64,000 nt of DNA. Source: Phycisphaerae bacterium (lineage in GTDB: Bacteria > Planctomycetota > Phycisphaerae > UBA1845). Made by a program: the position numbers and the translations under genes. The stretch lies in assembly GCA_013360585.1 (NCBI GenBank), contig JABWBH010000007.1, positions 48,979-112,978 of the forward strand, in the 5' to 3' direction. Positions 32,704 to 41,360 of this stretch are shown in pieces. Below the pieces are notes generated by a model that was not told where the DNA came from, did no database searches, and was given only the letters and a program-made list of their open reading frames with translations. How positions within the stretch are numbered: the first letter of the stretch is position 1; every line of letters begins with the position of its first letter.

Positions 32704-34959
32704 ATGATTCGGGAAAAGCTCGCAGCATGTTGTCGATCGCGATGCGGCATCATCCACGCAACCACTGTAGCGGTGGTGGTGGGGGTCGCGGCGCCGGTGG
32801 TCTGGGCCGGCGGCGGGGCGGAGAACGCGATCGTCATCATCGACCCGACGAATCCGGCTTCGCTCTATGTCGGAAACTACTACGTCCAGGCCCGCAACAT
32901 TCCCCCTCAGAACATCCTGTATTTGTCGCCGCAAGCCGCCAGTTTCGCAGCATTTGCAGGATTTCAGAAGGAGGCCTTGCTCGGCACCGCCGGGAACCGG
33001 GCGATTCTTGAGCACATCGATTTTGTCGTCATCGCTCCCCACGGCGCGTTTTACGTCCCCGCGCGTGACCTCGTCTCCGACGGGTGCTCATCCGTGACGC
33101 GCTTCTCAGCCTCGTCAGCGTTCACGATGTCGTTCATCGCAGAGGACGTGCTTCGCGGCGCTTCCAGCTCGACGCGGCGCAATCACTACTTCTCGGTGAC
33201 GGCGCCGCAGGCCTTCGACAGCAGCATCCGCTTCCGCAACGGCACCGGCAGCCGCGCCGATGACGCCGAGCGCTACTTCATCGGCGCGCTCCTCGGATAC
33301 GACGGCGAGCGCGGCAACACGATCGAGGAGACGATCGCGATGATCGACCGCGCCGTCGCCGCGGACGGCACCCATCCCGACGGCACGTTCTACTACATGA
33401 AAACGACCGATCCCCTGCGCAGCGGTCCGCGCGAGAACAATTTCAGCCGGGCGATTGAGATGATCCTCGAGCTCGGCGGGCAGGCGGAGCAGATCGACGA
33501 TGTGCTGCCGCTCGGACGCCACGACGGCCTCGGCGTCATGACCGGCTGGGCTTCGCCCGACATCGACGGCGGTGATTTCACCCTTCTGCCCGGCGCGATG
33601 GGCGATCATCTCACCAGCTACGCCGCAACCTTCGACACGAGCGGACAGACGAAGCTGTCACGCTGGATCGTCAAAGGCGCCGCCGGCTCCTACGGAACCG
33701 TCGAAGAGCCCTGCAATTACCCCGGAAAGTTTCCGCATCCGTTCTTCCACGTCTGGTACTACGCCGGCCTGACACTCGGCGAAGCCGGTCTGCGCTCGCT
33801 GGGTTACGTACCGTTTCAGGTGCTCAGTTACGGCGATCCGCTGACGCAGCCGTTTGCGTATCTTCCGATGGTCACCGTCCCGGATTTTCCCGAAGAGACG
33901 GTCAGCGGCACGATCGCGTTGACGCCCGAGGCGACCACGGATCGTCCGAACGGCGCGATAGCGGGCTTCGACCTGCTGGTCGGCGGCGTCCTTCACGGGC
34001 AGGCGGGCCCGGGCGAGTCGCTTCTTCTCGACACCACCGCGCTGCCCGACGGACCGAACGACGTCCGCGTCATCGCGTACGAAACCGGCACCGTGCGCAA
34101 TCAGGGCCGCTTCCTGGGCACGTTAAACGTCAGCAACAGCGGCAAGATCATCGGATTGTCGCTGTCGCCGCGCACCGGCGATCGCTCATCCATCCTCTTG
34201 GCGACAATCGACGGCGGCGGGGGACCGGTGCGCGAAGTCCGCCTCATGCACAATGAGCGCGTCCTGGCGTCAGGGACGGGGTTCCCGATGCTTGCCGCAT
34301 TCCGCGCGGAAGCGCTCGGGGCAGGCGTCAGCCGCGTGTACGCGGTGGCGGACTACCTCGACGGAAGTTCCGCACTCTCCTCTGCGCGGGAGGTCACGAT
34401 CGACTACGCAAACCCGCCCTCGACGCAACCCGACACCGCACCGCCCGTCGCCTACGGGTACACGCGACGCGTGCCGCGCAACCGTCCGATCCTCGTCGAA
34501 CTTCCGGCGTTCGATCCCGATGATCCGAACCTGACTTATGAGATCATCGCGCCGCCCGCGCAGGCCGCGATCGAAGGCGGCGGACTTTCGCGCCTCCTCA
34601 AACCGAACCCCGCGGCCCGCGGCGCCGACGCTTTCACCTTCCGCGCCTTCGGCAACGGCACGGCGTCCAACGTCGCCACGGTGACGCTCGAATACGGAGC
34701 TTACGTCCCTTGCGAAGAAATCGACAAGTACAAGACCAGGTGCCGCAATAATAAGGTCAAGGTCGTGGTCATCTTCTCGACCTACGACAACGAGACCGCA
34801 AGGCTCGCCGTCGCCGTCGACGGCGTGCAGCACACGGCCGACGTGGTTAACCGCAAAGCGAAGCTCATCCTCAGTAACCAGCCCCTCGGCGACCACGTCG
34901 TTGAACTCCTCGACCCGCCTAACTGCCGCGAACCGGCCGTGGTAACCTGCGGCGGATAA
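32704..34959 (+). CDS. TIGR03790 family secreted protein with C-terminal Cys module
   Basis: GGAGG lies 7 bases before the ATG at 32704. The product has 751 residues with a signal peptide ending near VVWAGGGAEN. The TIGR03790 region shows NPASLYVGNYYVQARNIPPQNIL, then DFVVIAPHG and GWASPDIDG. Beta-sandwich domains follow (about 420-640). A cadherin-like part with PAFDPDDPNLTYEI comes next. The last 80 residues are the module CEEIDKYKTRC ... DPPNC ... AVVTC also found at 6195 and 52496. The family's role is unknown. The gene stands alone. Confidence 0.85.
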   Translation: MIREKLAACCRSRCGIIHATTVAVVVGVAAPVVWAGGGAENAIVIIDPTNPASLYVGNYYVQARNIPPQNILYLSPQAASFAAFAGFQKEALLGTAGNRAILEHIDFVVIAPHGAFYVPARDLVSDGCSSVTRFSASSAFTMSFIAEDVLRGASSSTRRNHYFSVTAPQAFDSSIRFRNGTGSRADDAERYFIGALLGYDGERGNTIEETIAMIDRAVAADGTHPDGTFYYMKTTDPLRSGPRENNFSRAIEMILELGGQAEQIDDVLPLGRHDGLGVMTGWASPDIDGGDFTLLPGAMGDHLTSYAATFDTSGQTKLSRWIVKGAAGSYGTVEEPCNYPGKFPHPFFHVWYYAGLTLGEAGLRSLGYVPFQVLSYGDPLTQPFAYLPMVTVPDFPEETVSGTIALTPEATTDRPNGAIAGFDLLVGGVLHGQAGPGESLLLDTTALPDGPNDVRVIAYETGTVRNQGRFLGTLNVSNSGKIIGLSLSPRTGDRSSILLATIDGGGGPVREVRLMHNERVLASGTGFPMLAAFRAEALGAGVSRVYAVADYLDGSSALSSAREVTIDYANPPSTQPDTAPPVAYGYTRRVPRNRPILVELPAFDPDDPNLTYEIIAPPAQAAIEGGGLSRLLKPNPAARGADAFTFRAFGNGTASNVATVTLEYGAYVPCEEIDKYKTRCRNNKVKVVVIFSTYDNETARLAVAVDGVQHTADVVNRKAKLILSNQPLGDHVVELLDPPNCREPAVVTCGG

Positions 34960-34961
34960 CC

Positions 34962-35053
34962 GCCCGTTGAAAAAGGGGGGCGCCTCCCTCCGGGAGGCGA
35001 ATTTCATCGGGAAAAACCGGCATCACAAAAACCGATCCCGGATTCTTCAACCG
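34962..35053. repeat. Copy A of a 3'-flanking repeat
   Basis: The segment starting CCCGTTGAAAAAGGG two bases past the TIGR03790 stop is similar to the reverse complement of about 57091-57190, in the order CCCGTTGAAAAAGGG, TCCCTCC, CGAAT-TCATCGGG-AAAACCGG, then a conserved ACAAGGG/TTAAGGG end. I count roughly three quarters identity by eye over about 100 bases. CGCCTCCC/GGGAGGCG (34981-34999) is a hairpin inside it. The rest of the gap to 35396 shows no supported gene. Confidence 0.6.
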
Positions 35054-35396
35054 GCTGACAAGGGCGAGTTCGTGTCGCCGAGCCGTTTTCAGGGACTCCC
35101 CGACCCGAGTCGTTGATTCAGAAACGTCACGGAGGGAAAGACAACGACTGACCTGGAGCATTCTTCGTTCTTGTGCAGCAGAGTACCCGCGGATGTGAAA
35201 ATACCTCCCGACCATCACCGGGAGTCGCTGATCCTAAGCCGACGTGCGTCCTTCCGCGGGTCTGCGTTCGCCGCCGCTCGTCTGGCGCGAAGCTTGTCTC
35301 GGCGGGCGTCGTAGCCCTCGAAGCGGCGCCGGACGCCGCCCCCCGCTGCAATTTCAGAAGGGGGCTTCGAACCTCCGCGTCAGGGGGCGCTGCAGC

Positions 35397-36131
35397 TTAG
35401 AAGATGCCTGACGCGAACCCGTCGTCGGCGTGCGCAGCGATGCTCTCCTGGCGTCGAGGCTCGGGTTTGTCCGGTCGGGCGTCCCGCTCGCGCGGGCGGT
35501 CGGCGTCTCGCTGGCGCGGGCGATCGGCGTCTCGTTCGCGCGGCGGGTCGGCGGTGTGCTCGCGTGGTTGGTCGGAGCGGCGTTCCGATCCGCCGGCCGC
35601 GCGCGGCTCACGGGGCTGCTCCTTCGGCTTCGGCGGGTTGTAGGGCGCATCCAGTCCGGCCGTAAACGACGGTTCGGACATGCGGTCGTCCGAGTCGCCA
35701 GCTCCCGCTTCAACGGCGTCGTGGATCCCAGATCCGCTGTCCGCCTGCTGCTCCGCGAGGTATTCCGCGAGCTCCTCCCGGTAGGCCTCAAGAATGACTT
35801 CCTGGATCATTTCCCGGCACTCGGTATTGATCGGGTGGGCGATGTCGGTGTGCGACGCCGACCGCTCATTGTGGTTGTTGCGCGGCGCCGCCGGATTCTG
35901 CTTGACGCCGCAGTCGGCGCAGAAACGCGAGCGGATCTCGTTTTTGTGGCCGCACTGGTGACAACGTGAGGTCTTCTTGCGCGAGGGCATCGCCACGAAC
36001 AATCCGGTCTGCCCTTCCACAACCTTGATGTCGCGCACAACGAAGCAATCGTCGATTGTCATAGTGCAGACGGCCTTGAGACGGTCCTCGGACCGCTCGA
36101 CGATGCGCACCCCGACCTCGGTGATTTCCAT
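35397..36131 (-). CDS. spoVG: SpoVG family RNA/DNA-binding protein with zinc-ribbon insert
   Basis: The 244-residue product opens like SpoVG (MEITEVGVRIVERSEDRLKA, DDCFVVRDIKVVEG, GLFVAMPSRK). Where short SpoVG proteins go directly to the conserved DIAHPIN block, this one first has a zinc ribbon, CHQCGHKNEIRSRFCADCG (four Cys). DIAHPINTECREMIQEVILEAY then completes the fold. The C-terminal 95 residues are disordered, with repeated ERDADRPRQ/RDADRPRE units. SpoVG proteins bind nucleic acid and affect many genes. The neighbour upstream is ispE, an arrangement that recalls Bacillus. Confidence 0.9.
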   Translation of the reverse strand: MEITEVGVRIVERSEDRLKAVCTMTIDDCFVVRDIKVVEGQTGLFVAMPSRKKTSRCHQCGHKNEIRSRFCADCGVKQNPAAPRNNHNERSASHTDIAHPINTECREMIQEVILEAYREELAEYLAEQQADSGSGIHDAVEAGAGDSDDRMSEPSFTAGLDAPYNPPKPKEQPREPRAAGGSERRSDQPREHTADPPRERDADRPRQRDADRPRERDARPDKPEPRRQESIAAHADDGFASGIF

Positions 36132-36148
36132 GCTGCTGCTCCCGGAAG

Positions 36149-37066
36149 CTATCCTCGCTCTTCAACCACCGGAGCGGAGGTCAAACCGCCGACGACCTCC
36201 GCCCGAAGCCCCAGCTTAGCGGCGCAGATGCGCTCTGCCAACCGTTTCGCCTCGGCTTCTTCATCCACCGGCGCGAACCACGTGGACCCCGCCCCGGTGA
36301 GGTGAAGCGCCCGTCCGAGCAGGTGCTCCGCCTGGTCCTTGAGCGCCTTCAGTCCCGGATGCAGCAGATACACCGCCTCCTCCAGGTCGTTGTGGAGACG
36401 GGCGGAAAGCTCCGTGGCCGAGGTCGCACGCAAGGCGTCCTCCGTCCGATCCGGCGGAGGCCGGCGACAGATGCGGCGACGGAAGACGCCGTATACGTCA
36501 GCCGTCGAAACGTGACGGTCCGCGTGAATCAGCAGGAAAAAACCCGTCCACGCCAGACGGACCGCTTGAACCTGCTCGCCGCGCCCGGTGATGACGGCAC
36601 TGGGAAGTTTCAGGAACAGCGGCACATCGGACCCGACCCGCGCACCCGCTTCGGCCAGAAGATCATCCGGAAGAGGAAGCCCCCACGCCGTCCGGGCGAG
36701 TCTGAAAGCGGCTGCCGCGTCACTGCTCCCGCCGCCAAGCCCCGCTCCGATCGGGATTCGCTTGAATAAACCGACTGACAGGCCGAGGCGACACCCGGAG
36801 AGATCCCGCAGCGCCTCAACGGCGCGAACGACGAGGTTGTCCGGTCCGGAAAGGGCGGGAACGTCGCACGCGATCGAGATCGCGCCCCCGGTATCCGCCC
36901 GCGCCGTCACCCTGTCGCACAGGTCGATGCCGCACACCAGCGAGCGAAGATCATGAAACCCGTCCGGACGGCGGCCGACGACGTGCAGCGTCAGGTTCAG
37001 CTTCGCCGGCGCCCGCAGTGAAAACTCGCGCGTCGTCGGGCCGGCCTGCCGTTGCTCGTTCGTCAT
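36149..37066 (-). CDS. ispE: 4-diphosphocytidyl-2-C-methyl-D-erythritol kinase
   Basis: The 305-residue product has the GHMP kinase layout: LRAPAKLNLTLHVVGRRPDGFHDL at the N-terminus, the ATP loop PIGAGLGGGSSDAAAA near 105-120, and GSDVPLFL. The C-terminal motif HLTGAGSTWFAPV replaces the usual MSGSGS-C-F. The enzyme phosphorylates CDP-methylerythritol in the non-mevalonate isoprenoid route. It is 17 bases before spoVG and 32 bases after hslU, so all lie in one unit. Confidence 0.95.
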   Translation of the reverse strand: MTNEQRQAGPTTREFSLRAPAKLNLTLHVVGRRPDGFHDLRSLVCGIDLCDRVTARADTGGAISIACDVPALSGPDNLVVRAVEALRDLSGCRLGLSVGLFKRIPIGAGLGGGSSDAAAAFRLARTAWGLPLPDDLLAEAGARVGSDVPLFLKLPSAVITGRGEQVQAVRLAWTGFFLLIHADRHVSTADVYGVFRRRICRRPPPDRTEDALRATSATELSARLHNDLEEAVYLLHPGLKALKDQAEHLLGRALHLTGAGSTWFAPVDEEAEAKRLAERICAAKLGLRAEVVGGLTSAPVVEERG

Positions 37067-37098
37067 GCGCCCCCGCGCCTCGCCGCCCTCTGCGCGGA

Positions 37099-38445
37099 TC
37101 AGAGAATGAACCGCTTCAGCCCCTCGTCTTTCGCCAACTCCGACAGCCGCTCACGCACGTACGCGAGATCAATCCGAACCGTCGCCCCGGCGCGCTGAGG
37201 CGCGTCGAAACTCAGATCCTCCATCAAGCGCTCCATCACGGTCGTCAGCCGCCGCGCGCCGATGTTCTCGAGCGACTGATTGACGCGGAACGCGATCGAC
37301 GCGATCTCTTTCAGCGCCTCGGGCGCGAACTCGACGCGCACCGCCTCGGTGCTCAGCAACGCGACCTGCTGCTTGGTCAGCGCGTTCTCCGGTTCGGTGA
37401 GAATGCGCAGAAAGTCGGCCTCCGTCAGGTCGGACAATTCAACGCGGATCGGCAGGCGGCCCTGCAACTCGGGCATCAGGTCGCTCGGTTTCGACTGACT
37501 GAACGCGCCGGCGGCGATGAACAACACGTGATGCGTGTTCACCGGTCCGTGCCGCGTCGCCACCGTCCCGCCCTCGATGATCGGCAGCAGATCCCGCTGC
37601 ACGCCCTGGCGGGAGACGTCCGGTCCGTGCGTCGCGCCCACCGACGCCAGCTTGTCGATCTCGTCAATGAAGACGATTCCGGACTCCTCCGTCCGGCGGA
37701 TCGCCATCTCGGTCACCTTCTCCCGGTCGATCAACTTGTCGCAGTGCTCGTCAAAAAGGATGCGCCGCGCCTCGCGGATCGGCATGCGCTTCCGCTTCGG
37801 CTGGGCGGGCATCAGGCGCTCGAGAAAGTTCTGCACCTCCGGGTCGACCTGGTCCATCCCGCCGAAGGTGGCGAACATCCCGACGGGCTGCACGCGGGAT
37901 TCGGTCGCGAGTTCGACAGTGCGCTCCTCCAGTTCGCCGGACTTGAGTTGAGCGCGGAGTTTTTCACGATTGCGGTGTCGGCGCTGGGCGGCGTCGCTTG
38001 CCGCGTCGTCCGGGTCGCGGTCGCCGTCGGCGGGGGGCATGAGGAGGTCGAGCAGGCTCTCCTCCGTCAGGCGCTCGGCTTCGACGCGCACAACCTCGGT
38101 CTGCTCGGTGCGCACCATCCGGATCGCCAGCTCGAGCAGATCGCGGATCATCGCGTCCACGTCGCGTCCGTGATAGCCGACTTCGGTGTACTTGGTCGCC
38201 TCGACCTTGATGAAGGGTGCGTTCACCAGGTGCGCGAGGCGCCGGGCGATCTCGGTCTTGCCCACGCCGGTCGGCCCGATCATCAGGATGTTGCTCGGGC
38301 AGATCTCCGCACGCATCGCCTCCGGAAGCTGCATGCGCCGCCAGCGGTTGCGGACGGCGATGGCGACAGCGCGCTTCGCGGCGGACTGTCCGACGATGTG
38401 ACGGTCGAGAGCGGCGACGATTTCGGTCGGTGTCAGCGTCTGCAT
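37099..38445 (-). CDS. hslU: ATP-dependent protease ATPase subunit HslU
   Basis: The 448-residue product starts MQTLTPTEIVAALDRHIVGQ. Walker A is GPTGVGKTEIARRLA (about 53-67) and Walker B is GIVFIDEIDKL (about 256). The I domain lies between, and the C-terminus ends KRFIL, the short tail that docks into HslV. HslUV unfolds and degrades proteins in the cytoplasm. hslV lies 28 bases upstream, giving the order hslV-hslU. Confidence 0.96.
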   Translation of the reverse strand: MQTLTPTEIVAALDRHIVGQSAAKRAVAIAVRNRWRRMQLPEAMRAEICPSNILMIGPTGVGKTEIARRLAHLVNAPFIKVEATKYTEVGYHGRDVDAMIRDLLELAIRMVRTEQTEVVRVEAERLTEESLLDLLMPPADGDRDPDDAASDAAQRRHRNREKLRAQLKSGELEERTVELATESRVQPVGMFATFGGMDQVDPEVQNFLERLMPAQPKRKRMPIREARRILFDEHCDKLIDREKVTEMAIRRTEESGIVFIDEIDKLASVGATHGPDVSRQGVQRDLLPIIEGGTVATRHGPVNTHHVLFIAAGAFSQSKPSDLMPELQGRLPIRVELSDLTEADFLRILTEPENALTKQQVALLSTEAVRVEFAPEALKEIASIAFRVNQSLENIGARRLTTVMERLMEDLSFDAPQRAGATVRIDLAYVRERLSELAKDEGLKRFIL

Positions 38446-38473
38446 GAGAGAGGTCCGGCGCGGTGATCCGCCG

Positions 38474-39040
38474 TTATGCGATGGCTTCGACAGTGATCTT
38501 GTGATTCGTATACACGCAAAGGTCCGCGGCGATATTCAGCGCGCTCTCCACGATCCCCGCCGGCGGCATCTCGGTGTGCCGTAACAGCGCCCGCGCCGCC
38601 CCCGTGGCGATCGCCCCGCCGGACCCGATCCCGAGCACGCCGTCGTCCGGCTCGATCACGTCCCCGGATCCGCTGATCATCAAAGTCGTCTCCCGGCTGC
38701 ACGCGATGATCATCGACTCCAACCGCCGCAAGACACGGTCGGTCCGCCAGTCCCGGGCCAACTCGACCGCCGCACGGCGCAGGTTGCCCTTGAAATGCTC
38801 CAGCTTTGTATCCAGCCGCTCCAGCAGGGCGAAGGCGTCGGCGGCGCCCCCGGCGAATCCCGCGATGACATTCCCGTCCGCGAGGCGGTGAATCTTGTTG
38901 GCGTTGTGCTTCACGGCGTTCGGACCGAGCGAGACCTGTCCGTCGCCGCCGATCGCCACCGCCGCCCCCCGGCGAACCGAGAGGATCGTCGTCGAGCGGA
39001 TAATCCTCGCACCATCATGATGTGTCCGCATTCTCTGCAT
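38474..39040 (-). CDS. hslV: ATP-dependent protease proteolytic subunit HslV
   Basis: The body ([68 protein letters not shown]) is clearly HslV. The mature protein should begin at the Thr of TTILSV. The ATG at 39040 gives 188 residues with an N-terminal piece of about 17 residues before that Thr; the ATG at 39031 shortens it by three. E. coli HslV has only Met there, so a short propeptide must be removed. Longer upstream frames are shadows of the gene on the other strand. Confidence 0.93.
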   Translation of the reverse strand: MQRMRTHHDGARIIRSTTILSVRRGAAVAIGGDGQVSLGPNAVKHNANKIHRLADGNVIAGFAGGAADAFALLERLDTKLEHFKGNLRRAAVELARDWRTDRVLRRLESMIIACSRETTLMISGSGDVIEPDDGVLGIGSGGAIATGAARALLRHTEMPPAGIVESALNIAADLCVYTNHKITVEAIA

Positions 39041-39110
39041 CCCGGACCCCGGCGGATCGTACAATGAGGGGGTCGGTCGTCGCTCAACCGGGTTCTCGCA
39101 TTGTGCGCGC

Positions 39111-39623
39111 ATGAACGTGATTGTCCAACCGGAAAGCCGAGAAGGATCAGGGCGCCGTGCCTCACCGGTTCGAGGCACCCTCAGAAGCGTTTTCCTCACG
39201 ACGCTCGTCCTGTGCGGGTGCTCCTCCCCGGCGACGGCGCCGCCGACCCGAACTACTCCGGCCGCGTCGGGCGACGTCTCGACGCAACAAACTCCGCCCT
39301 CACCCTCTCCCCCGACCCCGGAGACGCTCAGAATCCCGGTTCCGGACCCCGCTGAAGCCGAACGATGGTTGCACGTCGTGCGGGTCCGCGACGGCGTCGC
39401 CGGGGGCTGGGCGACAGCCGAGTTCGACCCCGCGCGCAACAAACTGACGATCCAGACCCAGGGAGTCCAGGTCTTCCGGATCGACAAGGACCGGATCGGC
39501 ATCGACTGGAGCCGACCGGTCGTGCTTCGGATCGACGGTTACAACAGCCAACTCCTGCCTCGCGATTCAGCGACGCTTACGTTCACCGTCACCCCGACGG
39601 GAGACTGGACGCTGAACGACTGA
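39111..39623 (+). CDS. Hypothetical lipoprotein
   Basis: The 170-residue product has a long N-terminus and a lipobox LVLCGC at about 32-37. A proline/threonine-rich linker (about 40-75) leads to a small domain with [15 protein letters not shown] and [24 protein letters not shown] do not recognise a family. It diverges from hslV and is followed by xseA after about 50 bases. Confidence 0.65.
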   Translation: MNVIVQPESREGSGRRASPVRGTLRSVFLTTLVLCGCSSPATAPPTRTTPAASGDVSTQQTPPSPSPPTPETLRIPVPDPAEAERWLHVVRVRDGVAGGWATAEFDPARNKLTIQTQGVQVFRIDKDRIGIDWSRPVVLRIDGYNSQLLPRDSATLTFTVTPTGDWTLND

Positions 39624-39671
39624 CCGCGGCGCCGCGTGACGCCGTCTTGGGCGCGGATTACGCTCTGCGGA

Positions 39672-41225
39672 ATGAAGAGGCGGACGCCATCCAGACCTGC
39701 GGAAACTCCGTCGACCGCATCCTCTGACGTGAACGTTCTGACGGTCAGCGAGGTCACACGGCGTGTGCGAAGAGCGCTGGAGTCGGCGTTTCCGGGGCGC
39801 GTCCTCGTCACCGGGGAGATCAGCAACTTCAAGATTCACGCCAGCGGACACTCCTACTTCACGCTGAAGGACTCCGGAAGCGAGATCGCCTGCGTCATGT
39901 GGCGCAGCGCGGTCGCGTCGTTGAGATTCCGGCCCGCGGACGGACAGGAAGTGATCGTCGCAGGTTCGATCGAGGTGTTCGAGAAGTCCGGGCGGTATCA
40001 GCTTTATGCCCAGCAGATCGACCCGCGCGGCGTCGGCGCTCTCGAGATGGCGCTTCGTCAGCTTCGCGAAAAGCTTGAGAAAGAAGGCCTCTTCAGCCCG
40101 GCTCGCAAACGACCGCTGCCGCGCTTCCCGAAAAGGATCGGAATCATCACCAGCCCGACCGGAGCGGCGATCCGCGACATGCTCCTGACGCTCGAGCGAC
40201 GATATCCGTGCGTCGACGTGCTTGTCCTGCCCGTGCGCGTTCAGGGAGACGGGGCGGCCTCTGAGATCGCCGATGCAGTGCGGAAAATCAACGCCGCAAC
40301 CTCGGCACTGGGCGGCATCGACCTGCTCATTGTCGGACGCGGCGGAGGTTCGACGGAGGATCTCTGCGCCTTCAACGAGGAAGTCCTTGTGCGCGCGATC
40401 GCTGCAAGCACCGTGCCCGTCATCAGCGCCGTCGGACACGAGACGGATTTCACCCTCGCGGACCTCGCGGCGGACGTCCGCGCCGCAACGCCGACCGCCG
40501 CCGCGGAACTCGCGGTTCCCGTGCGCCTTGAGACACTGGACGGTCTGAGCCTCACGCAACGCAGACTCACGATCGGCGTGCAGCGGCGCGTCGATCTGGA
40601 CCGCCGGACGTTCTCCCACCTCGCCCGGCGCGCCCCTTTCCGCGAACCGGAGCATCTGATCCGTCGGCGGGAGCAGCGGCTCGATACCTGGCTTGCGGAC
40701 GTGCTGCGCGCCCTCAACGCCCGGTTTCATGATCGTCGCCGCAGACTTCAGCGAACCGAGCAGCTTCTTTCCCGGATCGCGCCGGACGCCTCCGTCGCCG
40801 CGGGGACGCGCCGCCTTCACGAACGCCTGGCGCGGCTTCACCTCGCGATGACCGGCCGCCTGCTCCGCATCGCAAGGAACCTCGATCAGCGCGCCGCCCG
40901 CCTGCAACGAGGCGCCCCCGCCGGTCGGATTCCGCGGCTGAGCGAGCTGCTCAATGACGCTCGCCGCCGCGTCGCGCTCGCGTTGCATCAGGGGTTGGAC
41001 GCACGCCGCCGCCGCCTTGAGGCGGCCGAACAACTGCTCAATGCGCTCAGTTACCGCAGCGTGCTCCAGCGCGGTTACTCGATCACCCGCCTTAAGAAAG
41101 GAGGGACGTTGGTCCGCGACGCGGCGCGCCTTTCCGACGGCGATCGGCTTGTGACCGAGTTCGCCGAGGGCGAAGTCGAGTCGCGCGTCGTCAACGCCCG
41201 ACAGCGGGAACTTTTTGAGACCTGA
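39672..41225 (+). CDS. xseA: Exodeoxyribonuclease VII large subunit
   Basis: The ATG at 39672 gives 517 residues; a GTG at 39636 is also in frame. The OB domain begins NVLTVSEVTRRVRRALE and VLVTGEISNFKIHASGHSYFTLKD. The catalytic domain has FPKRIGIITSPTGAAIRDML, LLIVGRGGGSTEDLCAFNEE and SAVGHETDFTLADLAADVRAATPTAAAE. A long arginine-rich coiled coil follows and ends YRSVLQRGYSI. It degrades single-stranded DNA with XseB. No xseB is found downstream before 41360. Confidence 0.95.
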   Translation: MKRRTPSRPAETPSTASSDVNVLTVSEVTRRVRRALESAFPGRVLVTGEISNFKIHASGHSYFTLKDSGSEIACVMWRSAVASLRFRPADGQEVIVAGSIEVFEKSGRYQLYAQQIDPRGVGALEMALRQLREKLEKEGLFSPARKRPLPRFPKRIGIITSPTGAAIRDMLLTLERRYPCVDVLVLPVRVQGDGAASEIADAVRKINAATSALGGIDLLIVGRGGGSTEDLCAFNEEVLVRAIAASTVPVISAVGHETDFTLADLAADVRAATPTAAAELAVPVRLETLDGLSLTQRRLTIGVQRRVDLDRRTFSHLARRAPFREPEHLIRRREQRLDTWLADVLRALNARFHDRRRRLQRTEQLLSRIAPDASVAAGTRRLHERLARLHLAMTGRLLRIARNLDQRAARLQRGAPAGRIPRLSELLNDARRRVALALHQGLDARRRRLEAAEQLLNALSYRSVLQRGYSITRLKKGGTLVRDAARLSDGDRLVTEFAEGEVESRVVNARQRELFET

Positions 41226-41360
41226 GCCGACGACGTCGAACCCCGGTCGCGCCGCACGCAACACCGTCTCGCGTTCCGTCGCCCGAAGCGCGTGGCGAGG
41301 ATTCTCGAACTTCAGCCACGTCGCAGATCCCGGTAAACGCCCGAACCTGTCGCCGCGTCT

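Noticed and set aside
38474..39502. Long N-terminal extension of HslV
   Set aside because: The extra 154 codons are antisense to a lipoprotein gene and lack HslV similarity; the ATG at 39040 or 39031 is far more likely.
39567..41264. A 565-codon minus frame opposite xseA
   Set aside because: xseA has all family motifs on plus; the minus frame is a shadow.
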